The notes: generated by a model from the sequence alone, not told the origin. Counted from the first letter of the stretch, positions 49,775 to 59,623 are shown. The stretch: DNA of 64,000 nt from Paraburkholderia sp. UYCP14C (GCF_004197395.1 NZ_SELS01000041.1:1-64000); one strand, 5' to 3'. Program-made: numbers and translations.

Positions 49775-50569
49775 TTGTCATTGAGCCACGCCGCCGTCGC
49801 CACCCCTAACGTCTCGCTGCGCTGCTATGGCACGATCGAAGCGTCGGACGTGCACGACTTCCACCAGGTCGTGCTCGGGCTCGACGGCGCGATGGTGATG
49901 GCGGTGGACGGCGTCGCGCAGCAGATCGACGCCGGCTCCGCATGGCTGATCCCGGCCGGCGCACGGCACGATTACGCGGGCGTCGGCACCAACCGACAGC
50001 TCGTGCTCGATTTGCCGGCGGCGTCGCTGGCGGTGCCCGAGCGGCTGTTCGAGCGCGCGCGAGCCGTAGCCGTCGATCCATCGCTCGCGCAGCTCGTGCA
50101 CACGATTGCCGCGCATGCGACAGGCGGCGCGGGCGATGCGCAAGCAAACGCCTTCGATCACCGCCGCTTCCATTGGGATGCCGCGGCACGCCTGGGCGCC
50201 GCGCTCGTCGCCGATTCCGGCGCACTTGCCGGTGCGCGCAGCGAAGGCGTGCGGCTCGATTTCGCGCGCATCGACCGCTGGCTGCGCGCGCATCTGTCCG
50301 AGCCGCTGAAGATCGCGGACCTCGCCGCGCACTGCGGCTTCGGCATGCGACGCTTTCATCAACTGTTCATCGATGCGTTCGGCGAGACGCCGCACCGCTA
50401 TTTGCAGCGGCTGCGGCTCGACACGTCGATCACGCTGCTCGCCGATCCGCGTCTTTCGTTGACCGATATCGCGCTCGAGATCGGCTTCGGCGATCAGAGC
50501 GCTTACACGCACGCGTTCACGCGGCGTTTTGGGCTGGCGCCCGGGCAGTGGCGGGCGTTGCGCCACTGA
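49775..50569 (+). CDS. AraC-family transcriptional regulator
   Basis: 264 residues. The N-terminal cupin-like sensor domain covers ~10-100. The C-terminal pair of HTH motifs starts at ~170 (LSEPLKIADLAAHCGFGMRRF and LTDIALEIGFGDQSAYTHAFTRRFG). No ATG exists before the conserved N-terminus, so TTG at 49775 (or 49781) is used. It lies 14 bases after the FKBP gene and may be co-transcribed with it. The effector is unknown. Confidence 0.85.
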   Translation: MSLSHAAVATPNVSLRCYGTIEASDVHDFHQVVLGLDGAMVMAVDGVAQQIDAGSAWLIPAGARHDYAGVGTNRQLVLDLPAASLAVPERLFERARAVAVDPSLAQLVHTIAAHATGGAGDAQANAFDHRRFHWDAAARLGAALVADSGALAGARSEGVRLDFARIDRWLRAHLSEPLKIADLAAHCGFGMRRFHQLFIDAFGETPHRYLQRLRLDTSITLLADPRLSLTDIALEIGFGDQSAYTHAFTRRFGLAPGQWRALRH

Positions 50570-50596
50570 GGGTGTGCGCAGGCTCTGCCCTGCCTG

Positions 50597-51793
50597 TCAG
50601 CCTGCGAGCCCACGCTGCAGATCCACACGGATATCGCCCGCGTTTTCGAGCCCCACCGCAAGCCGGATCAAACCTTCGCTGATGCCCGCCGCCGCGCGCG
50701 CTTCGGGCGAGATACGGCCGTGCGTGGTGGTCGCCGGATGCGTGATCGTGGTGCGCGTGTCGCCCAGATTGCCGGTGATCGAGCACACCCTTGTGCCGTC
50801 GATCACGCGCCATGCGTTCGCGCGCATCTGCTCGGGTGTGTCGCCCTTCAATTCGAACGACAGGATCGCGCCGCCCGTTTTCTGCTGACGCATCGCGAGC
50901 GCATGCTGCGGATGCGATTCGAGCCCCGGATAGAACACACGATTGACGGCCGGATGCGACTCGAGCCAGCGCGCGATTTCGAGCGCGTTCGCCGACTGCT
51001 TTTCGACGCGCAGCGACAGCGTCTCCATGCCCTTCAACAGCACCCACGCGTTGAACGCGGACAGCGTCGGCCCGGCGCTGCGCACGAACGGAAACACCTT
51101 TTCCATGATGAGCTGCTTCGAACCGACCAGCGCGCCGCCGAGCACGCGGCCCTGGCCGTCGAGAAACTTGGTCGCCGAATGCATGACGACATCCGCGCCG
51201 AGTTTCAGCGGCTGCTGCAACGCCGGACTGCAGAAGCAGTTATCGACGACGAACAGCGCATTCGCGGCCCTCGCGATCTTGCCGATCGCTTCGATATCCG
51301 ACACTTCGGTCAGCGGATTGGAAGGCGTTTCGAGGAAGAACATCTTCGTTTCGGGACGCACCGCTTCGCTCCACGCGTTCAAATCCGTTGGATCGACGAA
51401 CGTGGTCGTGATGCCGAACTTGCTGAAGATCTGCGAGAACATGCCGAGCGTCGAGCCGAACAGCGCCTGCGAACTGACGAGGTGGTCGCCCGCCTGCAAC
51501 GTCGACATCACGACCGACATGATCGCGGCCATGCCCGACGCCGTCGCGATACAGGCCTCGCCGCCTTCGAGCGCGGCCAGACGGTCCTGGAACATCGAGA
51601 CGGTCGGGTTCGAGAAGCGCGAGTACGTGAAATAGTCTTCGGAGTTCTTGAAGCGCTCGGCGGCGTCCGCGGCGCTCGCGAACACGAAGCTCGAGGTCAG
51701 GAAGATCGCTTCCGAGTGCTCGTTGAAGTCGCTGCGCGCGGTGCCCGAGCGGACGGCCAGCGTATCGAAGTCGAAGTTCGGGGAGTCGTCCAT
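50597..51793 (-). CDS. metZ: O-succinylhomoserine sulfhydrylase
   Basis: 398 residues, a Cys/Met-metabolism PLP enzyme that makes homocysteine from O-succinylhomoserine and sulfide. The PLP Lys209 is in HSATKFLDGQG, with SGMAAIMS (~86) and TRTTITHPATTTH (~350), where the arginine binds the carboxylate. The MetZ assignment over MetB or MetY rests mainly on the purF-metZ gene order. The ATG at 51793 starts the conserved N-terminus. Confidence 0.92.
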   Translation of the reverse strand: MDDSPNFDFDTLAVRSGTARSDFNEHSEAIFLTSSFVFASAADAAERFKNSEDYFTYSRFSNPTVSMFQDRLAALEGGEACIATASGMAAIMSVVMSTLQAGDHLVSSQALFGSTLGMFSQIFSKFGITTTFVDPTDLNAWSEAVRPETKMFFLETPSNPLTEVSDIEAIGKIARAANALFVVDNCFCSPALQQPLKLGADVVMHSATKFLDGQGRVLGGALVGSKQLIMEKVFPFVRSAGPTLSAFNAWVLLKGMETLSLRVEKQSANALEIARWLESHPAVNRVFYPGLESHPQHALAMRQQKTGGAILSFELKGDTPEQMRANAWRVIDGTRVCSITGNLGDTRTTITHPATTTHGRISPEARAAAGISEGLIRLAVGLENAGDIRVDLQRGLAG

Positions 51794-51870
51794 GTTGGTT
51801 CTGGTCTCCAAGGTTCGGTATCTGTTTCGGGGGCGACGCTGTCGTGGGTGCTTCGGTGACTATGGAAACG

Positions 51871-51905
51871 AAAAAGCCCGCTTATGCGTCGGCATAAGCG
51901 GGCTT
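51871..51905 (-). terminator. Rho-independent terminator after purF
   Basis: A 14-bp perfect stem (AAGCCCGCTTATGC with GCATAAGCGGGCTT) and a four-base loop are followed on the minus strand by a T-run (CTTTTTCG). It separates purF from metZ, so metZ should have its own promoter in the ~75 bases after it. Confidence 0.85.
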
Positions 51906-52038
51906 CATGTACGGGGAGGCTGGAGCAAGGACGGCTTTCCGCCCTTCGCTTTAGCTGTTTCGGGTCACCCCGCGTCCGCAAGCTGAGATCAAATCGACGC
52001 AAGCAGTCATGCTAGCACGCTCGCGTCGTGGTGAATGC

Positions 52039-53589
52039 TCAGCCGACCGACAGTTGCAGATGCAGCTGCGAACGCGCCGGGCCGCCACCGTCGATCGCTT
52101 CGCTCGCGGCATCGCGATCCGATTGCGACGACGGCGCGAGACGCGCGCTTTCGATGCGGTCGAGGTACTCGGTCGTGACGTCGCCGGTCACGTAGTTGCC
52201 GTCGAAGCACGAAGCCTCGAACTCCTTGAGCGCCGGGTTGATATCGCGCACCGCCTGCTTCAGCGCATCGACGTCCTGATACACCAGGTGATCCGCGCCG
52301 ATCATGCGCGCGACTTCCTCGTCCGTGCGGCCATGTGCAACCAGTTCGCCGCGCGTCGGCATATCGATGCCGTAGACGTTCGGGAATTTCACCGGCGGCG
52401 CCGCCGACGCGAAAATCACCTTGTTCGCGCCCGCATCGCGCGCCATCTGCACGATTTCGTGCGACGTCGTGCCGCGCACGATCGAGTCGTCGACGATCAG
52501 CACGTTCTTGCCCTTGAACTCGATGGTCATCGCGTTCAGCTTCTGGCGCACCGACTTCTTGCGCACCGCCTGACCCGGCATGATGAAGGTACGACCCACG
52601 TAGCGGTTCTTGAAGAAGCCCTCGCGATACTCGACGCCGAGCTTCTTCGCGACCTGCATCGCGGCCGGGCGCGACGAATCGGGAATCGGCATCACCACGT
52701 CGATCGCGACGTCGGGCAGCTCGCGCTTGATCTTTTCGGCGAGGTAGTCGCCCATACGCAGACGCACGTTGTAGACCGGCACGCCGTCGAGCACCGAATC
52801 CGGACGCGCCAGATACACGAGTTCGAAGATGCAGGGGTTCAGGCTCGGGGACGTCGCGCACTGCTGCGAATGCAGCTGGCCTTCGGCGTCGATGAAAATC
52901 GCCTCGCCCGGCTGCACGTCGCGCACGAATTCGAAGCCGATGCCTTCAATCGCCACCGATTCCGACGCCAGCATCCACTCGACGCCCTCAGCCGTTTCCT
53001 GCTTGCCGAGGCACAGCGGACGGATACCGAACGGGTCGCGGAAACCGAGCAGGCCGTAGCCGGCGATCAGCGAAACGATCGCGTACGAGCCGCGCACCCG
53101 GCGATGCACGCCCGACACCGCCTTGAACAGCGCGGCCGGATCGAGCTGCAGACCCGAACTCGACAGTTGCAGCTCGTGCGCGAGCACGTTGAGCATCACT
53201 TCGGTATCGGAATTGGTGTTCACGTGGCGGCGATCGATGCGGAACATCTCATCTTTCAGCTGCTGCCAGTTGGTCAGATTGCCGTTGTGCGCGAGGATGA
53301 TGCCGAACGGCGCATTCACGTAGAACGGCTGCGCTTCTTCTTCGCTCGACGCCGAACCGGCGGTCGGGTAACGGACCTGGCCGATGCCCGTCGTGCCCGG
53401 CAGGCTGCGCATGTTGCGCGTGCGGAACACGTCGCGCACCATGCCGTTGGCCTTGTGCATGTGGAAATTGCTGCCGTTCGCCGTGGCGATGCCGGCGGCG
53501 TCCTGACCGCGATGCTGCAGCAGCAGCAGGCTGTCATAGATCAGCTGGTTGACCGGGGAGTGGGAAACTACGCCTACGATGCCGCACAT
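52039..53589 (-). CDS. purF: Amidophosphoribosyltransferase
   Basis: 516 residues. It catalyses the first step of purine synthesis, PRPP plus glutamine to phosphoribosylamine. After Met removal, Cys is N-terminal (MCGIVGVVSHS), the glutaminase nucleophile. The PRPP-binding signature VLIVDDSIVRGTTS is near 365. The C-terminal region keeps YEFASCFDGNYVTGD. It lies 89 bases after cvpA, as in many proteobacteria. Confidence 0.97.
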   Translation of the reverse strand: MCGIVGVVSHSPVNQLIYDSLLLLQHRGQDAAGIATANGSNFHMHKANGMVRDVFRTRNMRSLPGTTGIGQVRYPTAGSASSEEEAQPFYVNAPFGIILAHNGNLTNWQQLKDEMFRIDRRHVNTNSDTEVMLNVLAHELQLSSSGLQLDPAALFKAVSGVHRRVRGSYAIVSLIAGYGLLGFRDPFGIRPLCLGKQETAEGVEWMLASESVAIEGIGFEFVRDVQPGEAIFIDAEGQLHSQQCATSPSLNPCIFELVYLARPDSVLDGVPVYNVRLRMGDYLAEKIKRELPDVAIDVVMPIPDSSRPAAMQVAKKLGVEYREGFFKNRYVGRTFIMPGQAVRKKSVRQKLNAMTIEFKGKNVLIVDDSIVRGTTSHEIVQMARDAGANKVIFASAAPPVKFPNVYGIDMPTRGELVAHGRTDEEVARMIGADHLVYQDVDALKQAVRDINPALKEFEASCFDGNYVTGDVTTEYLDRIESARLAPSSQSDRDAASEAIDGGGPARSQLHLQLSVG

Positions 53590-53678
53590 GGCATGTCCTT
53601 CAAAGGTACGAAATTCACGATGGCGACCGGTGCCTGCGACCGCGCCCGCGCTTCGATGCGACGGGACGCGCTACGACG

Positions 53679-54230
53679 TCAAGGCAGCCGGTATGCGCCG
53701 GAGTCCTGTTGCGCATTGCTCGGGGCGCCCAAATCGTCCACATGGACGTATGCGGCGAGCGCCTCGGGCAGCAGCGGTTTCATTGCGCGTACGCCCGCAA
53801 CCGCATACGGACGAAGCAGCGCGTTGCGCCAGAATTCCTGTTTGGGCAGTTCGGTCAAGCCTGCGAGGGCGACCAGAATCAGCACCAGAACGACCCCACG
53901 CACGAGGCCGAACATCAAACCGAGCGAGCGATCCGCACCGCCCAGTCCCGTGACCTGCACGAGGCGGCTGAGCATCGCGCTCACCACGCTCGCGACCAGC
54001 ACTACGCCGATCACCACGAGCGAAAAAGCCAGCAGCCACTGCGTCAATGCGCCGCCCGGCCAGGTGGACGGAATATACGGGACCACGTAGCCCACGAACT
54101 CGCAAGCGAGGAAAAACGCCGCGATCCAGCCGATCAATCCAAACACTTCCGACAGCAAACCGCGCCAGGCGCCTCGCAGCGCCGACAAACCGATCACCGC
54201 CATTACAGCGTAGTCGAAGGCAGTGAACAT
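53679..54230 (-). CDS. cvpA: CvpA-family membrane protein
   Basis: 183 residues with four membrane helices. It is the colicin V production protein family, found upstream of purF. It opens with FTAFDYAVMAVIGLSALRGAWRGLLSEVFGLIGWI, typical of CvpA (RGxxxGxxxE pattern). Its exact role in envelope homeostasis is not fixed by sequence. The start was set at 54230, seven bases after the dedD stop. Confidence 0.92.
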   Translation of the reverse strand: MFTAFDYAVMAVIGLSALRGAWRGLLSEVFGLIGWIAAFFLACEFVGYVVPYIPSTWPGGALTQWLLAFSLVVIGVVLVASVVSAMLSRLVQVTGLGGADRSLGLMFGLVRGVVLVLILVALAGLTELPKQEFWRNALLRPYAVAGVRAMKPLLPEALAAYVHVDDLGAPSNAQQDSGAYRLP

Positions 54231-54237
54231 CGCTCGC

Positions 54238-55191
54238 TTACTGTGCGCTGCCGCCGTTCGAGCCCGACACCAGGCCCGCCTCGCGGACCTTCGCGACTGC
54301 GGCGGTGGCCGCGGCCCGGTCGGCGAACGGGCCGGCACGCAGCAATGTCAGCGTCGAGCCGTCGGCTTGCTTCCTATGCTCGGTATATGTGGGCACGCCC
54401 GCCGCTTTCAACTTCGCGGCCCAATTGCGCGCGTTCGCTTCGTTCGAGAACGCGCCAAGCTGCACCGCGAAACGGTTGCCCGGCGGCGAGGCCGGCGTGC
54501 CGGAGTTCGCGTCGGCGCTGGCGGCGGCCGGGTTCGCGTCGTCGTCGGCCGATGCTGACGGTGCGGCGGCGGGTGCCTTGGTCCGTTTGGCGGGAGCAGC
54601 GGGCGCGGTGTTGGCGGCGAGCGACTGCGTTTGCGGCTTCGCGGCGGGCTTCGGCGCCGCGGCGGTAACGGTGCCGGTTGCAGCGGACGGGGTCGTGCCC
54701 TGTTTCGCTGCGGTCGATTGAGTCGATTGAGTTGGCTTCGCGGTGGCGGCCGAGGCTGCTGCGGTGGTCGCTGCGGTCGTTGCCGGCGCGAGGCTGGATG
54801 CGGCGACGCCCGTGTCGGCGGCCGGCGGATTGTCCGGCGCGACGCCGGCTTGCACGTCTTCGTTGGCGGTGGATCTGGAGAGCTTCGGCGCGGGCCGGCT
54901 CGGGATGTCGATCGAGATGTCGTCGGTAACGGGCTTAGGATGCGAATCCAGCACCATCGGCAGGATGATCACCGCCGCGACGACCAGTGCGATTGCACCG
55001 ACGAGCCGGCGACGCGCGCGCTGCTTTTCCGGCAACGTGGGGTCGAGCAGCATCGCATCTGCATCGACGGCGCGCTCGGTGCGGCGGGTGCGCCGCTCGA
55101 CGCGCTCACCCCGGGCGGCCCGATTGGAACTGGTATTTGCGCCGCGCCGGCTGGGCGCGTCGTCTTTCTTGCCGAACGAGAAAATTCCCAT
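54238..55191 (-). CDS. dedD: SPOR-domain cell-division protein, DedD-like
   Basis: 317 residues. A short cytoplasmic N-terminus is followed by one membrane helix (~64-81), a long Ala/Thr/Pro-rich periplasmic linker (~100-230), and a C-terminal SPOR domain (~235-312, with RFAVQLGAFSNEANARNWAAKL). SPOR domains bind denuded septal glycan strands. The gene lies between folC and cvpA, the standard DedD position. Confidence 0.9.
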   Translation of the reverse strand: MGIFSFGKKDDAPSRRGANTSSNRAARGERVERRTRRTERAVDADAMLLDPTLPEKQRARRRLVGAIALVVAAVIILPMVLDSHPKPVTDDISIDIPSRPAPKLSRSTANEDVQAGVAPDNPPAADTGVAASSLAPATTAATTAAASAATAKPTQSTQSTAAKQGTTPSAATGTVTAAAPKPAAKPQTQSLAANTAPAAPAKRTKAPAAAPSASADDDANPAAASADANSGTPASPPGNRFAVQLGAFSNEANARNWAAKLKAAGVPTYTEHRKQADGSTLTLLRAGPFADRAAATAAVAKVREAGLVSGSNGGSAQ

Positions 55192-55220
55192 GAATCGCTT
55201 GGTTCGAGCCTGGTGCCCGC

Positions 55221-56531
55221 TCAGTGTTGCTGCGATTTCCGGTAGGCCATCACGCCCGCTACCGTATAGAAACTGCCGAAAACCACAATTCTATCATTCT
55301 CTGACGCACGTTTTAGCGCGTCCTGGAAAGCCTGTGCCGGTGTTTCAAAACGTGTGACGCTGCTGTCGGTACTGTCTTCCACGCCCAGCTCGCGCAACGC
55401 GGTTTCGAGCTCCTGCGCAGACGCCGCGCGCGGCGTCGGCAGATCGGTCACGCACCAGTGATCGATCTCGCCTTTCAGATGACTGAGCACACCGGCAATG
55501 TCCTTGTCTCGCATCGCGCCGAACACCGCGTAGGTGTACGGGAAAAAGCCCATGTTGCCGAGATTCTGACCGAGCACCGCGGCCGCATGCGGATTGTGGC
55601 CGACGTCGAGCACGATGGACGGCTTGCCCGGCAGCACCTGAAAACGGCCGGGCAAATCCACATTGGCGATGCCGAGCCGGATGTCCTGCGCCGACACCGG
55701 CAGCCGGTCGCGCAAAGCTTCTAGCCCGGCCAGCGCCGCCGACGTGTTGATCAGCTGATTCGCGCCGCGCAGCGACGGATAGGCGAGTGCCGAGCGCCGC
55801 AGTGTCGGGCCGACATAGCTCCACTGCTGGCGCTCACTGCCGGCCTGGCCTTCGTAGCGGAAATCGCGGCCGAACAGCCACAATTGCGCGCCGATCTTTT
55901 CCGCGTGATCGATCAGCGACTGCGGGGGCACCGGGTCCGCGCAGATCGCCGGTTTGCCGGGGCGGAAAATGCCGGCTTTTTCGAACCCGATTTTTTCACG
56001 CGTATCGCCGAGATAGTCGGTGTGATCGAGATCGATGCTCGTGATGATCGCGCAATCGGTATCGAGGATATTGACCGCGTCGAGACGACCGCCGAGGCCG
56101 ACTTCGAAAATCACGGCATCGAGGCCACGCGACGCGAACAGACGCATGATCGCGAGCGTCGTGAATTCGAAGTAGGTCAGCGTGACCGGATTGGCGAGGC
56201 TCTGGCGCGCAGCTTCGACGGCTTCGAAGTGCGGCAGCAGATCAGCGTCGCTTGCCATCGCGCCGTTGATGCGCGCCCGCTCATTGAACGACAGCAGATG
56301 CGGCGACGTGTGGCAGCCGACCGTATAGCCCGCGCGTAGCAAAATCGCTTCGAGAATCGCGCAGGTCGAGCCTTTGCCGTTCGTGCCGCCGACTGTGATG
56401 ATCGGGCAGGCGAACGACAGCTTCATCGCATCGCGTACCTGGGAGATGCGGCCCAAACCCATGTCGATGCCGACTGGATGCGCGGATTCAAGGTGCGTGA
56501 GCCACGCGTCGAGGGTGGGGAATGTCGTCAT
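55221..56531 (-). CDS. folC: Bifunctional folylpolyglutamate/dihydrofolate synthase
   Basis: 436 residues of the Mur-ligase fold. It has an ATP-binding TVGGTNGKGSTCAI loop (~45-58), a LDHTDYLGDTREKIGFEKAGI motif typical of FolC, and a C-terminal VLDVGHNPHAA segment. It glutamylates folates. The start at 56531 is where homology begins, and the frame is open to 56663. The 324-base gap before it, after accD, is unusual for this cluster. Confidence 0.95.
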   Translation of the reverse strand: MTTFPTLDAWLTHLESAHPVGIDMGLGRISQVRDAMKLSFACPIITVGGTNGKGSTCAILEAILLRAGYTVGCHTSPHLLSFNERARINGAMASDADLLPHFEAVEAARQSLANPVTLTYFEFTTLAIMRLFASRGLDAVIFEVGLGGRLDAVNILDTDCAIITSIDLDHTDYLGDTREKIGFEKAGIFRPGKPAICADPVPPQSLIDHAEKIGAQLWLFGRDFRYEGQAGSERQQWSYVGPTLRRSALAYPSLRGANQLINTSAALAGLEALRDRLPVSAQDIRLGIANVDLPGRFQVLPGKPSIVLDVGHNPHAAAVLGQNLGNMGFFPYTYAVFGAMRDKDIAGVLSHLKGEIDHWCVTDLPTPRAASAQELETALRELGVEDSTDSSVTRFETPAQAFQDALKRASENDRIVVFGSFYTVAGVMAYRKSQQH

Positions 56532-56855
56532 CGGGTGAATCTTGAGTGAGTCGCGGTGGTTCGGTTCTGCAGCGCTGCAAAGGATGCTGGTCAGATGGTC
56601 GCGGTTGGCGGGCGCCGAACGCAGCCGGTCAGGAGCGGAAGCGGCCGCGCGGTTTATGCGCACAAACCCGCACCTCGAGCCGCCACAGCTTCGGGTTCAA
56701 CCGTCGCCACATCGCAGGCGACCGTAATTATCCCGGAAATGACAGCGCGCCGCTTGATTGCTCACGCGGCGCGCTATTTTTTGATCGCTTCGCTGCTCTG
56801 CGCCGCGTTTTCGACACCGCGGCGAAACAGCAGCAATTGCGGAGCTGGCCGGCCT
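56532..56855. other. 324-base gap between accD and folC
   Basis: No protein gene is recognised on either strand. The notable element is a plus-strand terminator at 56744-56782, opposite in sense to the flanking genes. Confidence 0.5.
56744..56782 (+). terminator. Plus-strand rho-independent terminator opposing the accD-folC direction
   Basis: AGCGCGCCGC pairs perfectly with GCGGCGCGCT around a 12-base loop, then A and six T on the plus strand. The minus-strand side has no T-run. It would end a plus-strand transcript antisense to this intergenic region. Confidence 0.65.
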
Positions 56856-57728
56856 TTAAGCGACCGCGTCCGCCGGCTGATGGCTCAACAGCGCCAGCAA
56901 TTGCGCGATCTCTTCGCGCAGCTTGCGACGATCGACGATCATGTCGACCGCGCCCTTCTGCAGCAGGAACTCGGCGCGCTGGAAGCCTTCCGGCAGTTTC
57001 TCGCGCACGGTCTGTTCGATCACGCGCGGACCGGCAAAGCCGATCAGCGCCTTCGGCTCGGCGATCACGACGTCGCCGAGGAACGCGAAACTCGCGGACA
57101 CGCCGCCCATCGTCGGGTCGGTCAGCACCGAGATGAACGGCAGCTTGGCTTCGGCCAGCTTCGTTAGCATCGCGGTGGTCTTCGCCATCTGCATCAACGA
57201 CAGCAGGCTTTCCTGCATCCGCGCGCCGCCCGAAGCGGTGAAGCAGATGAACGGCACCTTCTGTTCGAGTGCATTCTGTGCGCCGCGCGCGAAACGCTCG
57301 CCGACCACCGAACCCATCGACCCGCCCATGAACGAGAACTCGAAGCACGACACGACGACCGGCAGCGTATGAATCGCGCCGCCCATCACGACCATTGCGT
57401 CGGTTTCGTCGGTTTCGTCCATCGCCTCTTTCAGGCGCTCCGGGTACTTGCGGCTATCTTTGAACTTCAGCGCGTCGACCGGAACGATTTCCTGGCCGAT
57501 TTCGTAGCGGCCTTCCGGATCGAGCAGGCTGTCGAGCCGCTCACGCGCGCCGATGCGCATGTGATGGTCGCACTTCGGGCAAACATGCAGATTGGCCTCG
57601 ACGTCGTTGCGATACAGCACGGCTTCGCACGACGGGCACTTGATCCACAGGCCTTCCGGAATTCCCTTGCGGTTCTTCGGGTCGGTTTGTTTGATTTTTG
57701 GCGGCAGCAGCTTATCGAGCCAGCTCAT
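56856..57728 (-). CDS. accD: Acetyl-CoA carboxylase carboxyltransferase, beta subunit
   Basis: 290 residues. The N-terminal zinc finger has Cys31, Cys34, Cys50 and Cys53 (CPSC and CPKC). The crotonase-like carboxyltransferase domain includes [20 protein letters not shown] (motif [10 protein letters not shown]) and [11 protein letters not shown]. It works with AccA in malonyl-CoA synthesis. The gene sits 78 bases after trpA on the same strand. Confidence 0.97.
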   Translation of the reverse strand: MSWLDKLLPPKIKQTDPKNRKGIPEGLWIKCPSCEAVLYRNDVEANLHVCPKCDHHMRIGARERLDSLLDPEGRYEIGQEIVPVDALKFKDSRKYPERLKEAMDETDETDAMVVMGGAIHTLPVVVSCFEFSFMGGSMGSVVGERFARGAQNALEQKVPFICFTASGGARMQESLLSLMQMAKTTAMLTKLAEAKLPFISVLTDPTMGGVSASFAFLGDVVIAEPKALIGFAGPRVIEQTVREKLPEGFQRAEFLLQKGAVDMIVDRRKLREEIAQLLALLSHQPADAVA

Positions 57729-57806
57729 AGGGAATCCTTCTGGGTCAGCAGTCGCGCGAACGGCGGGACGAGCCCGCCGCTCACGTTACCGCGACAAAAA
57801 TAACTG

Positions 57807-58619
57807 TTATCGGGCTGTAGCGACGCTATCGAGCGCCTCGCGCACTTCGGCAACGAAACGCGTGAGCGTCTCGGCAGCGGTGTCGGGCGCTGCCTGTTCG
57901 AGCAATTGAACGATACGACTGCCGATCACGACGGCATCGGCCACCTCGCCCACCGCACGCGCCGTTTGCGCATCGCGAATGCCGAAACCGACGCCCACCG
58001 GCAGGGGAACGCGAGACTTGATGGCCGGGATTTTACTCGCGATGCTGGAAACGTCCAGATTTGCGGCGCCGGTGACCCCTTTCAGCGACACATAGTAGAC
58101 GTAGCCGCTGGCGATCCGGCCGACTTCGGCGATCCGTTCGTCGGTTGAAGTCGGCGCAAGCAAAAAGATCGGATCAATACCGGCAGATTGCATCTGTTCG
58201 GCGAAGTTGGCGCACTCTTCAGGCGGATAGTCGACTACCAGTACGCCATCGACACCGGCTTCCTGCGCGGCTTTCGCGAAGGCCTCGGCGCCCATCCGCT
58301 CGATCGGATTCGCATAGCCCATCAGCACGACGGGGGTTTTGTCGTCGGTTTCGCGGAAGCGTTTGACGTCGGCCAGCACGCGGCGCAGCGTCACGCCCTT
58401 CGCGAGCGCACGTTCAGACGACTGCTGGATCACCGGGCCGTCGGCCATCGGGTCGGAAAACGGCACGCCAAGCTCGATCACATCGGCGCCGCCGGCGGCG
58501 AGCGCGTGCATGAATTCGACCGTGCGGGCCGGGTCCGGATCGCCAGCGGTCATGAACGGGATCAAGCCCTTCTTACCCTGGGCGGACAGCGCGGCAAACG
58601 TGTTCTTGATACGGGACAT
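57807..58619 (-). CDS. trpA: Tryptophan synthase, alpha chain
   Basis: 270 residues, a TIM barrel that cleaves indole-glycerol phosphate. Catalytic Glu is in [19 protein letters not shown] (~50), and the second acid is in the [10 protein letters not shown] segment (~130). The phosphate loop is [12 protein letters not shown] (~215). It is separated from trpB by a DNA methyltransferase gene. Confidence 0.97.
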   Translation of the reverse strand: MSRIKNTFAALSAQGKKGLIPFMTAGDPDPARTVEFMHALAAGGADVIELGVPFSDPMADGPVIQQSSERALAKGVTLRRVLADVKRFRETDDKTPVVLMGYANPIERMGAEAFAKAAQEAGVDGVLVVDYPPEECANFAEQMQSAGIDPIFLLAPTSTDERIAEVGRIASGYVYYVSLKGVTGAANLDVSSIASKIPAIKSRVPLPVGVGFGIRDAQTARAVGEVADAVVIGSRIVQLLEQAAPDTAAETLTRFVAEVREALDSVATAR

Positions 58620-58699
58620 GGAAGTATTCTCGAGTTAGGGCTACTGCGCACGCATCGCAGCGCGCTGTTCAGCGAACTTAACAGCGCATTTCGCGCTTT

Positions 58700-59614
58700 T
58701 CACTGCACTTCGGTCGAAGGCTGCACTTTCGGCTTAGCTCGGGTCCGACGCGGCGCAGCAGGCGTAGCGGCGGCGCTGACGCGCTCGCGCGCTATCGCGC
58801 AATAGCTCTCGTTGATCTCATAGCCGACGAATTCGCGCTGATGACGGACGCAAGCGACTGCGGTGGTGCCGCTGCCCATGAACGGGTCGAGCACGCGACC
58901 GCCCTTCGGGCAGCTGGACAGCACCATCCGCTCGACGATTTCCAGAGGTTTCTGGGTCGGGTGCGCAACGCGTTCGGCATGCTGCCGATGCAGACGCGAG
59001 ACCGACCAGACATCCTTCGGATTATAGCCAAGCTCCAACCACTTGCTTCCTTCGAACAACTTTCGCGAACGCGCCTTCTTCGTGACTGCATCGTACGGGA
59101 TGCGGACGGGATCGAGATCGAAGAAATAGTCCTTCGACACCGCGAAGAAACCGATGTTGTCGTGCACCGACGTGAAGCGGCGTGTGGTGCCGCCCATGCT
59201 CGGGACGCGCCGGTCCCAGATGATTTCGTTGACCATCGTGAGTTTCGTCTTCAGGAAACTGAAGATTTCCGGCGCGTACTGCCAGGTGCAGAAAATGTAG
59301 AGCGAACCCGTCGGCTTGAGCTTCGGCACGGCAAGCTCGAGCCAGCCACGCGTCCAGACGAGAAATTCCTCGCCCGTGCGCATGTCCGAGTCGTTGCCAT
59401 AGTCCTTGCCCAGTCCATACGGCGGATCACAGACGATCAGGTCGATCGACCCGTCGGGAATGTTCGCTACATCGGTCAGAAAATCGCGGTTCAACAGCTG
59501 AATGCCGGCCGGCACCTGAGCCAATACTGGCGCACATGCCTCGGCCACCGATATTTCGGTGCCCGGATTCGCGGTTTCAATTGCCGGCTGCGGCTCGTCG
59601 AACTCGTCACGCAT
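58700..59614 (-). CDS. Orphan DNA methyltransferase (beta-class N6-adenine/N4-cytosine) inside the trp genes
   Basis: 304 residues. DPPY catalytic motif IV (63-66) precedes the SAM-binding motif I DPFMGSGTT (~250), the order of beta-class amino-methyltransferases. The TRD lies between (~150-230). No restriction endonuclease is near, so it is an orphan enzyme. It lies nine bases after trpB and 80 bases before trpA. A related enzyme between trp genes in Burkholderia cenocepacia is reported, from memory, to be an epigenetic regulator recognising CACAG. That specificity is not shown here. The C-terminus is basic. Confidence 0.9.
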   Translation of the reverse strand: MRDEFDEPQPAIETANPGTEISVAEACAPVLAQVPAGIQLLNRDFLTDVANIPDGSIDLIVCDPPYGLGKDYGNDSDMRTGEEFLVWTRGWLELAVPKLKPTGSLYIFCTWQYAPEIFSFLKTKLTMVNEIIWDRRVPSMGGTTRRFTSVHDNIGFFAVSKDYFFDLDPVRIPYDAVTKKARSRKLFEGSKWLELGYNPKDVWSVSRLHRQHAERVAHPTQKPLEIVERMVLSSCPKGGRVLDPFMGSGTTAVACVRHQREFVGYEINESYCAIARERVSAAATPAAPRRTRAKPKVQPSTEVQ

Positions 59615-59623
59615 CGTTGCGGC

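Noticed and set aside
50577..50606. CGCAGGC/GCCTGCG inverted repeat between the AraC and metZ genes
   Set aside because: A seven-base stem with a 16-base loop and no T-run. Not strong enough to call a terminator.
51794..51869. Possible SAM-responsive riboswitch before metZ
   Set aside because: The 75 bases between the purF terminator and metZ are too short and show no recognisable SAM riboswitch core.
52009..54090. 693-residue plus-strand frame opposite purF and cvpA
   Set aside because: Shadow frame with His/Arg-rich composition. purF has its nucleophile Cys and PRPP motif on the minus strand.
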